A stretch of 64,000 bases of DNA from JBBQVZ01 sp963695975 (GTDB lineage Bacteria; Actinomycetota; UBA4738; HRBIN12). How positions within the stretch are numbered: the stretch's first letter is position 1; each line of letters opens with the position of its first letter. The stretch covers positions 372,001-436,000 of the forward strand of contig CAVOIB010000002.1 in the NCBI GenBank assembly GCA_963695975.1, read 5' to 3'. The notes under the pieces are model-generated. The model saw only the letters and a list, made by a program, of their open reading frames with translations, was not told the DNA's origin and did not search any database. Shown here piece by piece: positions 1 through 7,486 of the stretch. Position numbers and translations under genes: made by a program.

Positions 1-95
1 TCCTCCGGGTTGGCGTCTTTGTAGTACTCCAGTCCCTGCACCAGGGATGAGGCGCAGTTGCCCACGCCGACGATCGCCAGACGAACATTGTTCAT
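1..95 (-). CDS. ino1: Inositol-3-phosphate synthase, N-terminal fragment (runs off the window)
   Basis: Only the first 31 residues are in the window. They show the glycine-rich NAD-binding loop IVGVGNCASSLVQG followed by EYYKDANPE, which is how actinobacterial myo-inositol-1-phosphate synthases begin. The family converts glucose-6-phosphate to inositol-1-phosphate, the first step towards phosphatidylinositol and mycothiol. The ATG (93-95) overlaps the TGA of the upstream PadR gene in an ATGA junction, so the two are translationally coupled. A PadR gene directly before ino1 is the arrangement known from mycobacteria, which supports the call despite the short fragment. Confidence 0.85.
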   Translation of the reverse strand, partial: MNNVRLAIVGVGNCASSLVQGLEYYKDANPE

Positions 96-682
96 GAGGT
101 GCGCTCCTTCCTGCGAAGCGCCGCAGCGTTCCGGCGCTTCGTCCCCCCCGGGATGCTTGCCGTGCGGTGGCGCTCGGCCTGGATCAGGCCGTCCAGCCAC
201 GCGATGTCGGATTCGGTCGCGCTCTGCCCGTGCTCCATGAGGGCGAGCGTGTAGTCGTCGACCCGCTCGCGCGTGGTGCGGAGCGAGTCTTTGATCGTGG
301 AGAGCCGGTCCTCGAGCGACGCGCGCCGGCGTTCCAGCAGCCGGATCCTCGTCTCGGGCGGCAGGTACTTGAAGAACGCGAGGCGCACGCGGAACCGTGT
401 GTCCTCGGTGGAGTTGTCGTGCGGCGTCTCTTGGAGAAGCTCGAAGAAGATCTTCTCGCCTTTCTCGGTGATGCGATAGACGTTCTTGCGGCGCCCGCTC
501 CGCTCCTCGTCGCCGGGGACGCTCTCGACGGCGCCCTCCCTCTCGAGGCGACGGAGCGAGGGATAGAGCGAGCCGTAGCTCACCCGCCAGAAGCCGCCGA
601 GGGACTCTCCGAGCTCCCGTGAGAGCTGGTAGCCGTGCATCGGCTGCTCCTTCAGCAGTCCGAGGATCGCCAGTTCCAACAT
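92..682 (-). CDS. PadR-family transcriptional regulator
   Basis: The 196-residue protein begins MLELAILGLLKEQPMHGYQL, the standard opening of the PadR winged-helix domain (about residues 1-80), with the wing at residues 60-75. The C-terminal half (about 100-170) is charged and helical and is likely the dimerisation region. It sits directly upstream of ino1 with overlapping stop and start codons. A cluster of TATATC-type half sites just upstream suggests that it controls its own operon and therefore inositol synthesis. PadR proteins usually repress and respond to small ligands; the ligand here cannot be read from the sequence. Confidence 0.85.
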   Translation of the reverse strand: MLELAILGLLKEQPMHGYQLSRELGESLGGFWRVSYGSLYPSLRRLEREGAVESVPGDEERSGRRKNVYRITEKGEKIFFELLQETPHDNSTEDTRFRVRLAFFKYLPPETRIRLLERRRASLEDRLSTIKDSLRTTRERVDDYTLALMEHGQSATESDIAWLDGLIQAERHRTASIPGGTKRRNAAALRRKERTS

Positions 683-721
683 GTGGGGTGTCGTGCCCTT
701 CGTTCGAGGTGAGCGCGGCTC

Positions 722-755
722 GATATATCGACCGCGTATATCGTTCCGATATATC
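722..755. promoter_or_regulatory. Probable PadR operator cluster
   Basis: Two copies of the palindrome GATATATC (722-729 and 748-755) flank a central CGTATATCG (735-743). They lie 40-75 bp upstream of the PadR-ino1 operon in otherwise GC-rich DNA. The repeated AT-rich dyads are what a homodimeric PadR repressor would bind. Binding is inferred, not shown. Confidence 0.55.
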
Positions 756-796
756 TAACCGCGAGTTCCGCCCGACGTCAACTCAGGGCGAGGAGC

Positions 797-1462
797 TCAC
801 ACGGAGAGGCCGGGCCGCCGGTAGTCCGTGACGTACGCGGGCACCCCGATCGCCTCGGGAAGCTGCTCGTCGGCCTCGGGCTCGCCCGTCGCCAGCCTTA
901 GCGGCAGGACGCCGGCCCACACGGGGAGGGCCAGGTCATCGTCGGCATCCTTCGGGCCACCGCTGCGGACCTTCGCCGAGGCCTCATCCAGCGGGATCGC
1001 GAAGATCGCGGTCTCGTTGAACTCCCTCTCCGAGGGGGCACGGGCCTCGGCGGTCCGTCCCGGGATCACCTGCTCGACGAGGATCCGCTGGGCCCGGTCC
1101 ATCTCATCTCGCTCGGTCACCTCGCGCGGGGATCCGAACACGACCACCGAGCGGTAGTTCATGGAGTGGTTCGGCGTCGATCGCGCGAGTACCAGCCCGT
1201 CGAGGATCGTCGCCTCAACGCAGACCTTCGCGCCGGCACGGATCGCGCGAAGCGTCCGGCTCGCCTGCGAACCGTGGATGTACAACGTGTCGCCGTCGCG
1301 GGCGTGGATCGTGGGGATGATGCGCGGCTCCCCGTCGGGTGCCACCCAGGCCACGTGGCAGATCAGGGCCTCGTCGAGGATCGCGTCGACCGTCGAACGG
1401 TCGTAGTCGCCCCGCTCGGGATGACGATGGACACGCGTTCGTTCGGTAGGGGCGTCGACCAT
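797..1462 (-). CDS. Pyridoxamine 5'-phosphate oxidase-family flavin-binding protein
   Basis: The 221-residue protein matches the split-barrel FMN-binding fold of the Pyridox_ox_2/nitroimidazole-resistance group: the N-terminal region has HVAWVAPDGEPRIIPTIHAR and GDTLYIHGSQASR, the typical flavin phosphate-contacting strands, followed by MNYRSVVVFGSPREV. These proteins bind FMN or F420 and reduce or bind small heterocycles; the substrate is unknown. A TAGCAT hexamer ends 6 nt before the ATG, so the mRNA is probably leaderless. It is divergent from the btuFCD operon and shares its intergenic region with the cobalamin riboswitch. Confidence 0.8.
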   Translation of the reverse strand: MVDAPTERTRVHRHPERGDYDRSTVDAILDEALICHVAWVAPDGEPRIIPTIHARDGDTLYIHGSQASRTLRAIRAGAKVCVEATILDGLVLARSTPNHSMNYRSVVVFGSPREVTERDEMDRAQRILVEQVIPGRTAEARAPSEREFNETAIFAIPLDEASAKVRSGGPKDADDDLALPVWAGVLPLRLATGEPEADEQLPEAIGVPAYVTDYRRPGLSV

Positions 1463-1468
1463 CCCACG

Positions 1469-1474
1469 ATGCTA
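1469..1474 (-). promoter_or_regulatory. -10 box, leaderless promoter of the flavin-binding protein gene
   Basis: TAGCAT on the minus strand lies exactly 6 nt before the ATG at 1462, placing the expected transcription start at or next to the start codon. Confidence 0.6.
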
Positions 1475-1490
1475 CCGGCCGACCCGGCGA

Positions 1491-1668
1491 TACACTCCCG
1501 GGAACCGCATAGGTCCACGCGTGCGCGACGGGAAGCCGGTGCGATTCCGGCACGGTCGCGCCACTGTGACCGGGGAGCGAACCCGACAGCAGCCCACTGG
1601 GCCGAGCGCCTGGGAAGGGGTCGGGAGAGCAGCGATCCGGAAGTCAGGAGATCGAACCGCACGCGAGC
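1491..1668 (+). ncRNA. Cobalamin (B12) riboswitch of btuFCD, with its -10 box
   Basis: A TACACT -10 box at 1491-1496 starts the leader. The RNA carries the conserved core GGGAAGCCGGTGCGATTCCG (1530-1549), then the hallmark GCCACTGTGACC (1560-1571), a CTGGGAAGG element near 1610, and a B12-box-like AAGTCAGGAGATC near 1641-1653. These match the AdoCbl riboswitch class in order and spacing. It ends about 35 nt before the AAGGAG ribosome-binding site of btuF. Known members shut off translation or transcription when cobalamin is abundant, so the importer downstream should be induced by B12 shortage. The outer boundaries are approximate. Confidence 0.88.
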
Positions 1669-1701
1669 CACGTCCGCCTTCGCTCGAAAGGAGACGCTCG
1701 G

Positions 1702-2640
1702 ATGCGTGTTCGTCTCATCGGTCTCGTGATCGTCGTGCCGTTCCTGGCAGCCTGCGGTGGTTCATCGCATGCGTCAACACAAGGCAGCTCTCCGTCGGCC
1801 GGCATGCCGGCCACGTACCCGGTCACCATCACCGACGACGACGGTAGACGGGTCACGCTGGATGCCCCACCGCAACGCATCGTGACCTTCGCACCGTCGA
1901 TGACGGAGATCGTGTACGCCCTCGGGCTCGGCGATCGTCTCGTCGGCGTCGCGGGCAAGTATGACGACTACCCGGCCGCCGCCAACCAGGTGCAAGAGAT
2001 CGGGGGCGCAGGTGAGTTCGGAGTCGATCCGAACATCGAGAAGGTCGTGTCGCTCCAGCCCGACCTGTTCCTGACGATCGCGGGAGGCGATCAGTGGAAG
2101 CAGGCCTTGCGCGATCTGGACGTTCCGATCGTCACGTTGAATGCGACCGATCTCTCCGACCTCCTCGATGACATCCGGACGGTGGGGCGCATCACCGGCG
2201 CGGCAGACGAGGCGAGCGCGCTGACCTCCGATATGCAACGGCGTGCGGACGCCGTTGCAGCCGCGGTAAAGGCCGGTGGCGGCCCGGTCTCGTGCTTCTT
2301 CGAGGTGTACTATCCGCCGCTCACGACCGTGGGTCCCGCCACGTTCATCTACGACCTGCTTGAGCGGGCCGGGTGCGATCCCACGACGGCGGGCGCGAAG
2401 ACGGACTACCCGACGTGGTCGGTGGAGAAGCTGATCGCCGATCCACCGGACGTGTACCTCGCGACGGCGGAGTCGGCGAAGTCCGCCGACGCGGTGGCGA
2501 GCCGGCCTGGGTTCGACGCGATCCCCGCGGTCGCTTCGGGCGCCGTCGTGGTCGTGGACTCCGACCTGATCACGCGACCCGGCCCTCGGGTGATCGACGG
2601 GTTGGAAGCGCTGGGGGCGGCGCTCCACGCGTCGGGCTGA
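1702..2640 (+). CDS. btuF: Cobalamin ABC transporter, substrate-binding lipoprotein
   Basis: The 312-residue protein has a signal peptide ending in the lipobox FLAAC (Cys18), so it should be tethered to the outer face of the membrane. It then shows the class III periplasmic-binding fold: PQRIVTFAPSMTEIVYALG, DRLVGV and NIEKVVSLQPDLFLT. The B12 riboswitch immediately upstream and the permease and ATPase genes downstream identify the substrate as a cobalamin or other corrinoid rather than iron-siderophore. The stop codon overlaps the btuC start (TGATG). Confidence 0.88.
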   Translation: MRVRLIGLVIVVPFLAACGGSSHASTQGSSPSAGMPATYPVTITDDDGRRVTLDAPPQRIVTFAPSMTEIVYALGLGDRLVGVAGKYDDYPAAANQVQEIGGAGEFGVDPNIEKVVSLQPDLFLTIAGGDQWKQALRDLDVPIVTLNATDLSDLLDDIRTVGRITGAADEASALTSDMQRRADAVAAAVKAGGGPVSCFFEVYYPPLTTVGPATFIYDLLERAGCDPTTAGAKTDYPTWSVEKLIADPPDVYLATAESAKSADAVASRPGFDAIPAVASGAVVVVDSDLITRPGPRVIDGLEALGAALHASG

Positions 2641-3686
2641 TGGCACCTGCCGGCGCACGACGTTACCGACGCGTCATGCTCGTGTTGACTCTCATGCTCG
2701 TGGCGTCGGTGCTGGTCGCGGTGGCGGTCGGTGCGGTGTGGATCTCGCCGTGGACGACGGTGCGGGTGTTCGCGTGGAAGCTGAATCTGACCGGGCGGCC
2801 CGCCGACGTCCCGCGCGCGGCCGAGATCATCGTGCTCCAGCTCCGGCTGCCGCGCGTGCTGCTCGCCGTCCTCGTGGGCGCCGGCCTCGGCGCGTCCGGG
2901 ATGATCTTCCAGGGGCTGTTCCGCAATCCGCTCGCGGATCCGGCCATCATCGGCGTCTCATCCGGCGCTGCGCTGGCCGCGATCATCGTGATCGTCCTGG
3001 GTGCCGGTGCCGCCGCGGGCGGGCTGCTCGTGTCGGCAGCGGCCTTCGTCGGCGCCCTCGCCACCGCGTTCCTGGTCTACCGGCTGGCGCGGATCGGCCC
3101 CGCGGTGCAGGTAGCGACCCTGTTGCTCGCCGGGATCGCGGTCGCGGCGGCGATCTCGAGCATGATGTCGTTGGTGATGTCGTTCGCCGGCGAGCAGATC
3201 AGGAGCATCTACTTCTGGCTCCTTGGCGGCTTGAGCGCCAGGGGCTGGAGCTCGGTCGAAGCGATGGTGCCCTTCCTCGTAGCCGGGATCGTTTGTGCGA
3301 CGTTCCTCGTTCGGGACATGAACCTCATGGCGCTCGGCGAGGAGCGAGCGGCGCAGCTCGGCGTCGACGTGGTGGCGTTCAAGCGAAGCGCGATCGCGGT
3401 CGGGGCCCTGCTCGCCGCCGCCGCGGTCTCGGTCGCCGGCGTCATCGGGTTCGTCGGATTGATGACGCCGCACGTCGTGCGGCTGTTCGTCGGGGCAGAT
3501 CACCGCCGGCTCCTTCCGGCCGTGCTGCTCGGCGGGGCCATCTTCATGGTGCTTGCAGATCTCATCGCGCGCACCGCGTTGGCGCCAGAGGAATTGCCGC
3601 TCGGCGCGGTCACGGCGCTGATCGGCGCCCCGTTCTTCCTCTGGCTGCTCCGTCGCGAGCACGGAAGGAGCCTCCGTGGCGTCTGA
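2640..3686 (+). CDS. btuC: Cobalamin ABC transporter, permease
   Basis: The protein of 348 residues is a FecCD/BtuC-type permease with about ten membrane helices. Recognisable family stretches are LRLPRVLLAVLVGAGLGASG, FRNPLADPAIIGVSSGAAL, and GVIGFVGLMTPHVVRLFVG, the last being the coupling-helix region that contacts the ATPase. The chosen ATG at 2640 overlaps the btuF stop and gives the expected family length; an upstream in-frame extension would run antiparallel through btuF and is discarded. It pairs with BtuD to move corrinoid across the membrane. Confidence 0.88.
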   Translation: MAPAGARRYRRVMLVLTLMLVASVLVAVAVGAVWISPWTTVRVFAWKLNLTGRPADVPRAAEIIVLQLRLPRVLLAVLVGAGLGASGMIFQGLFRNPLADPAIIGVSSGAALAAIIVIVLGAGAAAGGLLVSAAAFVGALATAFLVYRLARIGPAVQVATLLLAGIAVAAAISSMMSLVMSFAGEQIRSIYFWLLGGLSARGWSSVEAMVPFLVAGIVCATFLVRDMNLMALGEERAAQLGVDVVAFKRSAIAVGALLAAAAVSVAGVIGFVGLMTPHVVRLFVGADHRRLLPAVLLGGAIFMVLADLIARTALAPEELPLGAVTALIGAPFFLWLLRREHGRSLRGV

Positions 3687-4944
3687 TGCCGCATTGGAGC
3701 TCCGCGATGTGTTTGCCGCATACGGGTCGAAGGAGATCCTTCACGGCGTGGACGTGTCGGTGCGCGCGGGCGAGGTCGTCGGGCTCGTCGGGCCGAACGG
3801 CTGCGGCAAGACCACGATCGTACGCGTGGCGTCGCGAACGCTGCCTCCGACGAAGGGCGGCGTCCGGGTCGGCTCGTTCGATCCGTACGCGATGAGTGGG
3901 CGTGAGGCCGCGCGGATGGTCGCCGTCGTGCCGCAGGACGTTCTGCCCGCGTTCGAGATCTCGGTGCTCGAATTCGTATCGATGGGACGCACGCCCTACC
4001 TCTCTCGATGGGGATCCGGCGACGAGCGCGACTGGAGAACGGTACGCGAGGCGATGGAAGCCGTTACGGTCCAACACCTGGCTGACCGACCCATGTCCGA
4101 GCTCTCCGGCGGCGAACGTCGTCGGGTGATGCTCGCCCAGGCGCTCTCGCAGGAGGCGCCGGTCCTGCTCCTTGATGAGCCGACCACCCACCTCGACATC
4201 CGTCATGTGATCGAGCTCCACCAGCTGATCCGAGAGCTTGCCGATGCTCGAGGGACCGCGGTACTTGCCGTCCTGCACGACTTGACCCTCGCCGCGGCCG
4301 TTTGTGACCGGCTCGTCGTGGCGGCCGCCGGGTCGATCGTTACGGAGGGGCGTCCGGAGGAGGTCGTCACCGTCGGCCTGCTCCGGAGCGTCTACGGGGT
4401 CGAAGCCGATGTCGTGGCGAGCCCCGCGACTGGCCGCCCAACGGTGTCGGTGGGTCCGCCCGAGACGGCGGTCGTGAAGATGGACGTCCGCGCGCTGGTG
4501 ATCGGCGGGGCCGGCCGTGGAGCGCCGCTCTTCCGCAAGCTCGCGGAGCATGGGGTGCAGGTCTCGGCCGGCGTTCTCCACGGGACAGACACCGACGATG
4601 AGGTCGCCGAACGGCTGGACTTGGAACGCATCTCGGTCCCCCCGTTCTCGGCCATCGACGATGCGAGCGCGGTGTCCTGGCGCCACCTGGCAGCCAGCGC
4701 GGACGTCATCGTGGTCTGCGACGCGCCCGTCGGTCCCGGGAACGTGCGGAACCTCGAGCTCGCGCTCGAGGCGGCCCGGGCCGGCCGGACGATCGTGCTC
4801 CTGGACGCCACGCCGATCGACGAGCGTGATTTCACGGGAGGGCGCGCGGCGCAGCTCTGGAACGAGCTCGCGGGACATGCACGACGGGTGAAGACCTACG
4901 AGGACGCGGTGAACGCGGTGCTGTCGAACATGGCCGACGGCTGA
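3676..4944 (+). CDS. btuD: Cobalamin ABC transporter ATPase with extra C-terminal Rossmann-like domain
   Basis: Residues 1-255 form a complete ABC ATPase: Walker A GPNGCGKTT, Q-loop VVPQD, signature LSGGERRR, Walker B VLLLDEP and H-loop VLHD. The GTG start at 3676 overlaps btuC by 11 nt and is preceded by GGAAGGAG. Unusually the protein reaches 422 residues. The additional ~150 residues begin near DVRALVIGGAGRGAPLFRKL and read like an alternating beta/alpha nucleotide-binding fold (VIVVCDAPVGPGNVRNLELA, TIVLLDATPIDERDF). Plain BtuD proteins stop near 250-260 residues; the role of the extension is unknown and might be regulation or corrinoid handling. Confidence 0.85.
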   Translation: MASDAALELRDVFAAYGSKEILHGVDVSVRAGEVVGLVGPNGCGKTTIVRVASRTLPPTKGGVRVGSFDPYAMSGREAARMVAVVPQDVLPAFEISVLEFVSMGRTPYLSRWGSGDERDWRTVREAMEAVTVQHLADRPMSELSGGERRRVMLAQALSQEAPVLLLDEPTTHLDIRHVIELHQLIRELADARGTAVLAVLHDLTLAAAVCDRLVVAAAGSIVTEGRPEEVVTVGLLRSVYGVEADVVASPATGRPTVSVGPPETAVVKMDVRALVIGGAGRGAPLFRKLAEHGVQVSAGVLHGTDTDDEVAERLDLERISVPPFSAIDDASAVSWRHLAASADVIVVCDAPVGPGNVRNLELALEAARAGRTIVLLDATPIDERDFTGGRAAQLWNELAGHARRVKTYEDAVNAVLSNMADG

Positions 4945-4956
4945 AACGCTGGCCGG

Positions 4957-5826
4957 CTAGCGCCCCTCGAACGGCCCGCTCTCGTCGCCGGCGTCGCGGC
5001 CGGTCTCCGACAGGAACCGCTCGATCTCAGACGCGAGTTCGTCGCCCGAGGGCATCCGTTCCTCGCCGGCGAGGGCCTCCAAGCGTTGCAGGTAGCCTGC
5101 GGCGTCTTCGTCCTGGGCAACGGCGGCGTCCAGCCGATCCCGCTGTTCCTGAGCCTCGGTGATCAGCGACCCGATCGGCAGCTCGACGCCGAGATGTCGA
5201 CCGAGGTGCTCCAACAGAGCGATCGACGCCGCCGCGTAGGGCCCGCCAACGTAGTGGGGCACCTGCGCATAGAACCCGACGGCCGGTATCCCCGTGCCGC
5301 TCACAGCCAACTCGAGCGTGCTGAGCGCCGCGCCGGGAACGCGGAGCAGGCCGGCGGGTCCTTTGATCTCGTCGTCGTGGAGCAGATCCGGCGCAGATGC
5401 CGTCGCGAGCACGGGCACCGGTCGAGTGTGCGGGACGGCGGCCGGGAGCGCGCCCAGGCTCGCCCATTGGACGACGCCGACGCGCAGGCAAAGGTCGAGG
5501 ACGTCGGTGCCCAGCTGACGCCAGCGGAAGTCCGGCTCGGGACCCGTGAGGACCAGCAGGTGTCGTCCGCCGACCTGCACGCTCCGGAGCGTGAGCTCCG
5601 GCCACTCGAGCCGGGTCAGCGTCCCGTCGATCACGTCGAGCGCGGGGCGTCTGGCGCGGTAGTCGTACAGCGCGTCGGCGTCGAAGCGCGCCACAACGTC
5701 GCCGGGTTCGCCGAGCGTCGTAGCCGCGCCCGTCGATGCGCCGGACGCGTCGATCCACCCGTCGAACGCACCGATGAGCACCGGGGCGACGAACGGGACC
5801 TCGGCCGTCATCTCGTACAGCGCCAT
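4957..5826 (-). CDS. PAC2-family protein
   Basis: The 289-residue protein matches the actinobacterial PAC2 family (proteasome assembly chaperone-like): an opening PVLIGAFDGWIDASGA, a central GALPAAVPHTRPVPV, and PAVGFYAQVPHYVGGPYAAA. The C-terminal 60 residues are charged and helical (QEQRDRLDAAVAQDEDAAG). The family is common in bacteria that have proteasomes, but its function in bacteria is not settled. A TATGCT hexamer sits 6 nt before the ATG, pointing to a leaderless transcript divergent from the peptidase gene. Confidence 0.85.
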   Translation of the reverse strand: MALYEMTAEVPFVAPVLIGAFDGWIDASGASTGAATTLGEPGDVVARFDADALYDYRARRPALDVIDGTLTRLEWPELTLRSVQVGGRHLLVLTGPEPDFRWRQLGTDVLDLCLRVGVVQWASLGALPAAVPHTRPVPVLATASAPDLLHDDEIKGPAGLLRVPGAALSTLELAVSGTGIPAVGFYAQVPHYVGGPYAAASIALLEHLGRHLGVELPIGSLITEAQEQRDRLDAAVAQDEDAAGYLQRLEALAGEERMPSGDELASEIERFLSETGRDAGDESGPFEGR

Positions 5827-5832
5827 ACGGCC

Positions 5833-5838
5833 AGCATA
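5833..5838 (-). promoter_or_regulatory. -10 box, leaderless promoter of the PAC2 gene
   Basis: TATGCT on the minus strand, 6 nt before the ATG at 5826. Only 50 bp separate the two divergent start codons here, and each has its own -10 box. Confidence 0.6.
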
Positions 5839-5864
5839 GTCCGGCCGATAGTGAAGCCGTCCCT

Positions 5865-5870
5865 TAGGCT
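5865..5870 (+). promoter_or_regulatory. -10 box, leaderless promoter of the S51 peptidase gene
   Basis: TAGGCT lies 6 nt before the ATG at 5877, with no purine-rich ribosome-binding site between them. Confidence 0.6.
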
Positions 5871-5876
5871 CCTTCC

Positions 5877-6596
5877 ATGACCGGACCGCTCGCGCTGGTC
5901 GGTGGGGACGAGCTCAACCCGGGTAACGAGCCGCAGGACCGTCTGCTCGTGGCGGCGGCCGCGGGCGGGCCCGCCTACATCGTCGCGACGGCGGCAGTCC
6001 GGCACCGCCCGGAGCTCGCGGTCGAGCACGCTCGTCGCTGGTTCGCGTCGTTGGGGCTCGACGTCGAAGAACTCCGGGTACGGACGAAGACGCAGGCACG
6101 ATCCGAGGAGGTGAGGGCCCGCGCGGCGGCAGGTCGTTTCTTCTATCTGGTGGGCGGCGACCCAGGGATCGTTCCGACCGTGCTGCTCGGGTCTTCGGTC
6201 TGGGACGCGATCGTGGACGCGTGGCGGAACGGAGCGGCGCTCGCCGGTTCTTCGGCGGGCGCGATGGCGATGGGGCGCTGGACGCTCGTCCGCGCACGGC
6301 TCCCGGGCGACCGGGAGCGCTCCTACCGTGATGCGCTCGACCTGGTGACGGACGTCGTGGTGTTGCCACATTTCGGATCGTTCGGCGGGGAGTGGGTGCC
6401 CTCGGCGCTCGGGGCGGCTCCCACGTCCGGCGCCGTCCTTCTGGGGATCGACGAGCGCGCGGCGGCGGTGTGGTCGGACGCCGAGTGGCGGGCGATGGGA
6501 GACGGCGCGGTCACCGTGATCACGATCGATGGCGAGCGCCGGTTCGAGGCCGGTGAGGAGATCGTCGGCCTACCCGCACCGAGCGGATCGACCTAG
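5877..6596 (+). CDS. Peptidase S51 family (dipeptidase E/cyanophycinase-like)
   Basis: The 239-residue protein has the S51 nucleophile elbow GSSAG with the likely catalytic Ser126, preceded by the strand YLVGGDPGIVPTVL and followed by VVVLPHFGSFGG, where the family's histidine sits. S51 enzymes are cytoplasmic serine hydrolases that cleave aspartyl dipeptides or cyanophycin. No cyanophycin synthetase is in the window, so the substrate is open. The gene is divergent from the PAC2 gene and appears to be translated from a leaderless mRNA. Confidence 0.8.
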   Translation: MTGPLALVGGDELNPGNEPQDRLLVAAAAGGPAYIVATAAVRHRPELAVEHARRWFASLGLDVEELRVRTKTQARSEEVRARAAAGRFFYLVGGDPGIVPTVLLGSSVWDAIVDAWRNGAALAGSSAGAMAMGRWTLVRARLPGDRERSYRDALDLVTDVVVLPHFGSFGGEWVPSALGAAPTSGAVLLGIDERAAAVWSDAEWRAMGDGAVTVITIDGERRFEAGEEIVGLPAPSGST

Positions 6597-6600
6597 CGAC

Positions 6601-6630
6601 GTCGACGAAGTCGTGGTCGACGAAGTCGTG
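6601..6630. repeat. Tandem duplication of 15 bp at a gene end
   Basis: GTCGACGAAGTCGTG occurs twice in tandem (6601-6615, 6616-6630) in the 43-bp gap between the convergent peptidase and AlkZ-like genes. It looks like replication slippage; no function is apparent. Confidence 0.7.
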
Positions 6631-6639
6631 GTTCGCCGA

Positions 6640-7431
6640 TCAGGTGTGTCTCAGCCGGTAGGCCGGACCGTCGCGTTCGGCTTCGCCGCGTGCGACCAGC
6701 TCCTCGAACGCCTCCCTCGCCATGGTGGCGCCCCAGTGGAACGCGTTCCCCAAGTGGTGGGGCTGTGCCACCAACATGGTGTCGAGGAAGGTCCGCGCGA
6801 CGCGGAGCCGGCACAGCTCGGGGTCGCGGTTGGGTGGGATCGTGAAGACGCGGGTCGTGAGCTCGAGGATCGCGCTCGGCCAGCCGGCTCCCTCCTCCTC
6901 CGTGCCGAAGTTGGTGACCACGAGTGCACGGCCGAGCTCGCCGACCGCTTTGGCGAACCGCTCGGACCCGGCGCGTCCCTCGATGTCGAGCGCCTCTCGG
7001 AGGGCCGCCGTCGGCTGCGGTCCGCTGGTCAGCAGGATCCGGGCGATGCGGTAGGCGTCGGGGCCGAACGTCCCCTCCTCGATGTCGTCGGGGCGACCGC
7101 TCCGCGGATAGAGGTCACGAAGGAGCGCAGGCGAGAGGAACGACTTCTTCCCGCGCACGAACTCGCCGTACCAGGCGAGACCTCGGCGCGGAAGCTCGTC
7201 CTTCCACATCCAGACCTTCTCCATATCGGGGCCCCACTCGTGCTCGGCGGCTCCGACGGCGCGGTCGCTCGTGGCCTCCCAGAGCGATGGGAGCTCCATG
7301 CTCGCTCGAGGGAACAACAACGCGAACCCGATGTCGTCTACGAACCGCGCCGCGCGATCGATCCGTCCTAGAGGCCGGCCGGACTGCCACCATCGCCGGG
7401 CGCGTGCGAGATCCAGGTCGTCTTCCACCAC
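6640..7431 (-). CDS. AlkZ-related winged-helix protein (HTH_42 superfamily)
   Basis: The protein of about 263 residues is related to the winged-helix AlkZ/YcaQ DNA glycosylase superfamily: RPLGRIDRAARFVDDIGFAL at the N-terminus, then GPDAYRIARILLTSGPQPT and a C-terminal TIPPNRDPELCRLRVARTFL. It does not show the QxQ or QxD catalytic motif of true AlkZ/YcaQ enzymes at the expected place, so it may be a non-catalytic or divergent relative. The GTG at 7431 was chosen because the frame further upstream is antisense to the methionine gene; GTG at 7428 is an alternative. It is divergent from that gene. Confidence 0.65.
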   Translation of the reverse strand: MVEDDLDLARARRWWQSGRPLGRIDRAARFVDDIGFALLFPRASMELPSLWEATSDRAVGAAEHEWGPDMEKVWMWKDELPRRGLAWYGEFVRGKKSFLSPALLRDLYPRSGRPDDIEEGTFGPDAYRIARILLTSGPQPTAALREALDIEGRAGSERFAKAVGELGRALVVTNFGTEEEGAGWPSAILELTTRVFTIPPNRDPELCRLRVARTFLDTMLVAQPHHLGNAFHWGATMAREAFEELVARGEAERDGPAYRLRHT

Positions 7432-7473
7432 GTTCGAACCATGCCACGAGCCGCCGACGTGTGTCGCGCTCCC

Positions 7474-7479
7474 TAGACT
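7474..7479 (+). promoter_or_regulatory. -10 box, leaderless promoter of the methionine synthesis gene
   Basis: TAGACT ends 7 nt before the ATG at 7487. Confidence 0.55.
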
Positions 7480-7486
7480 GCCAGGG

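Noticed and set aside
7432..7450. GTTCGAACC element resembling a tRNA T-arm
   Set aside because: No acceptor stem or anticodon arm can be built around it; it lies in the divergent promoter region.
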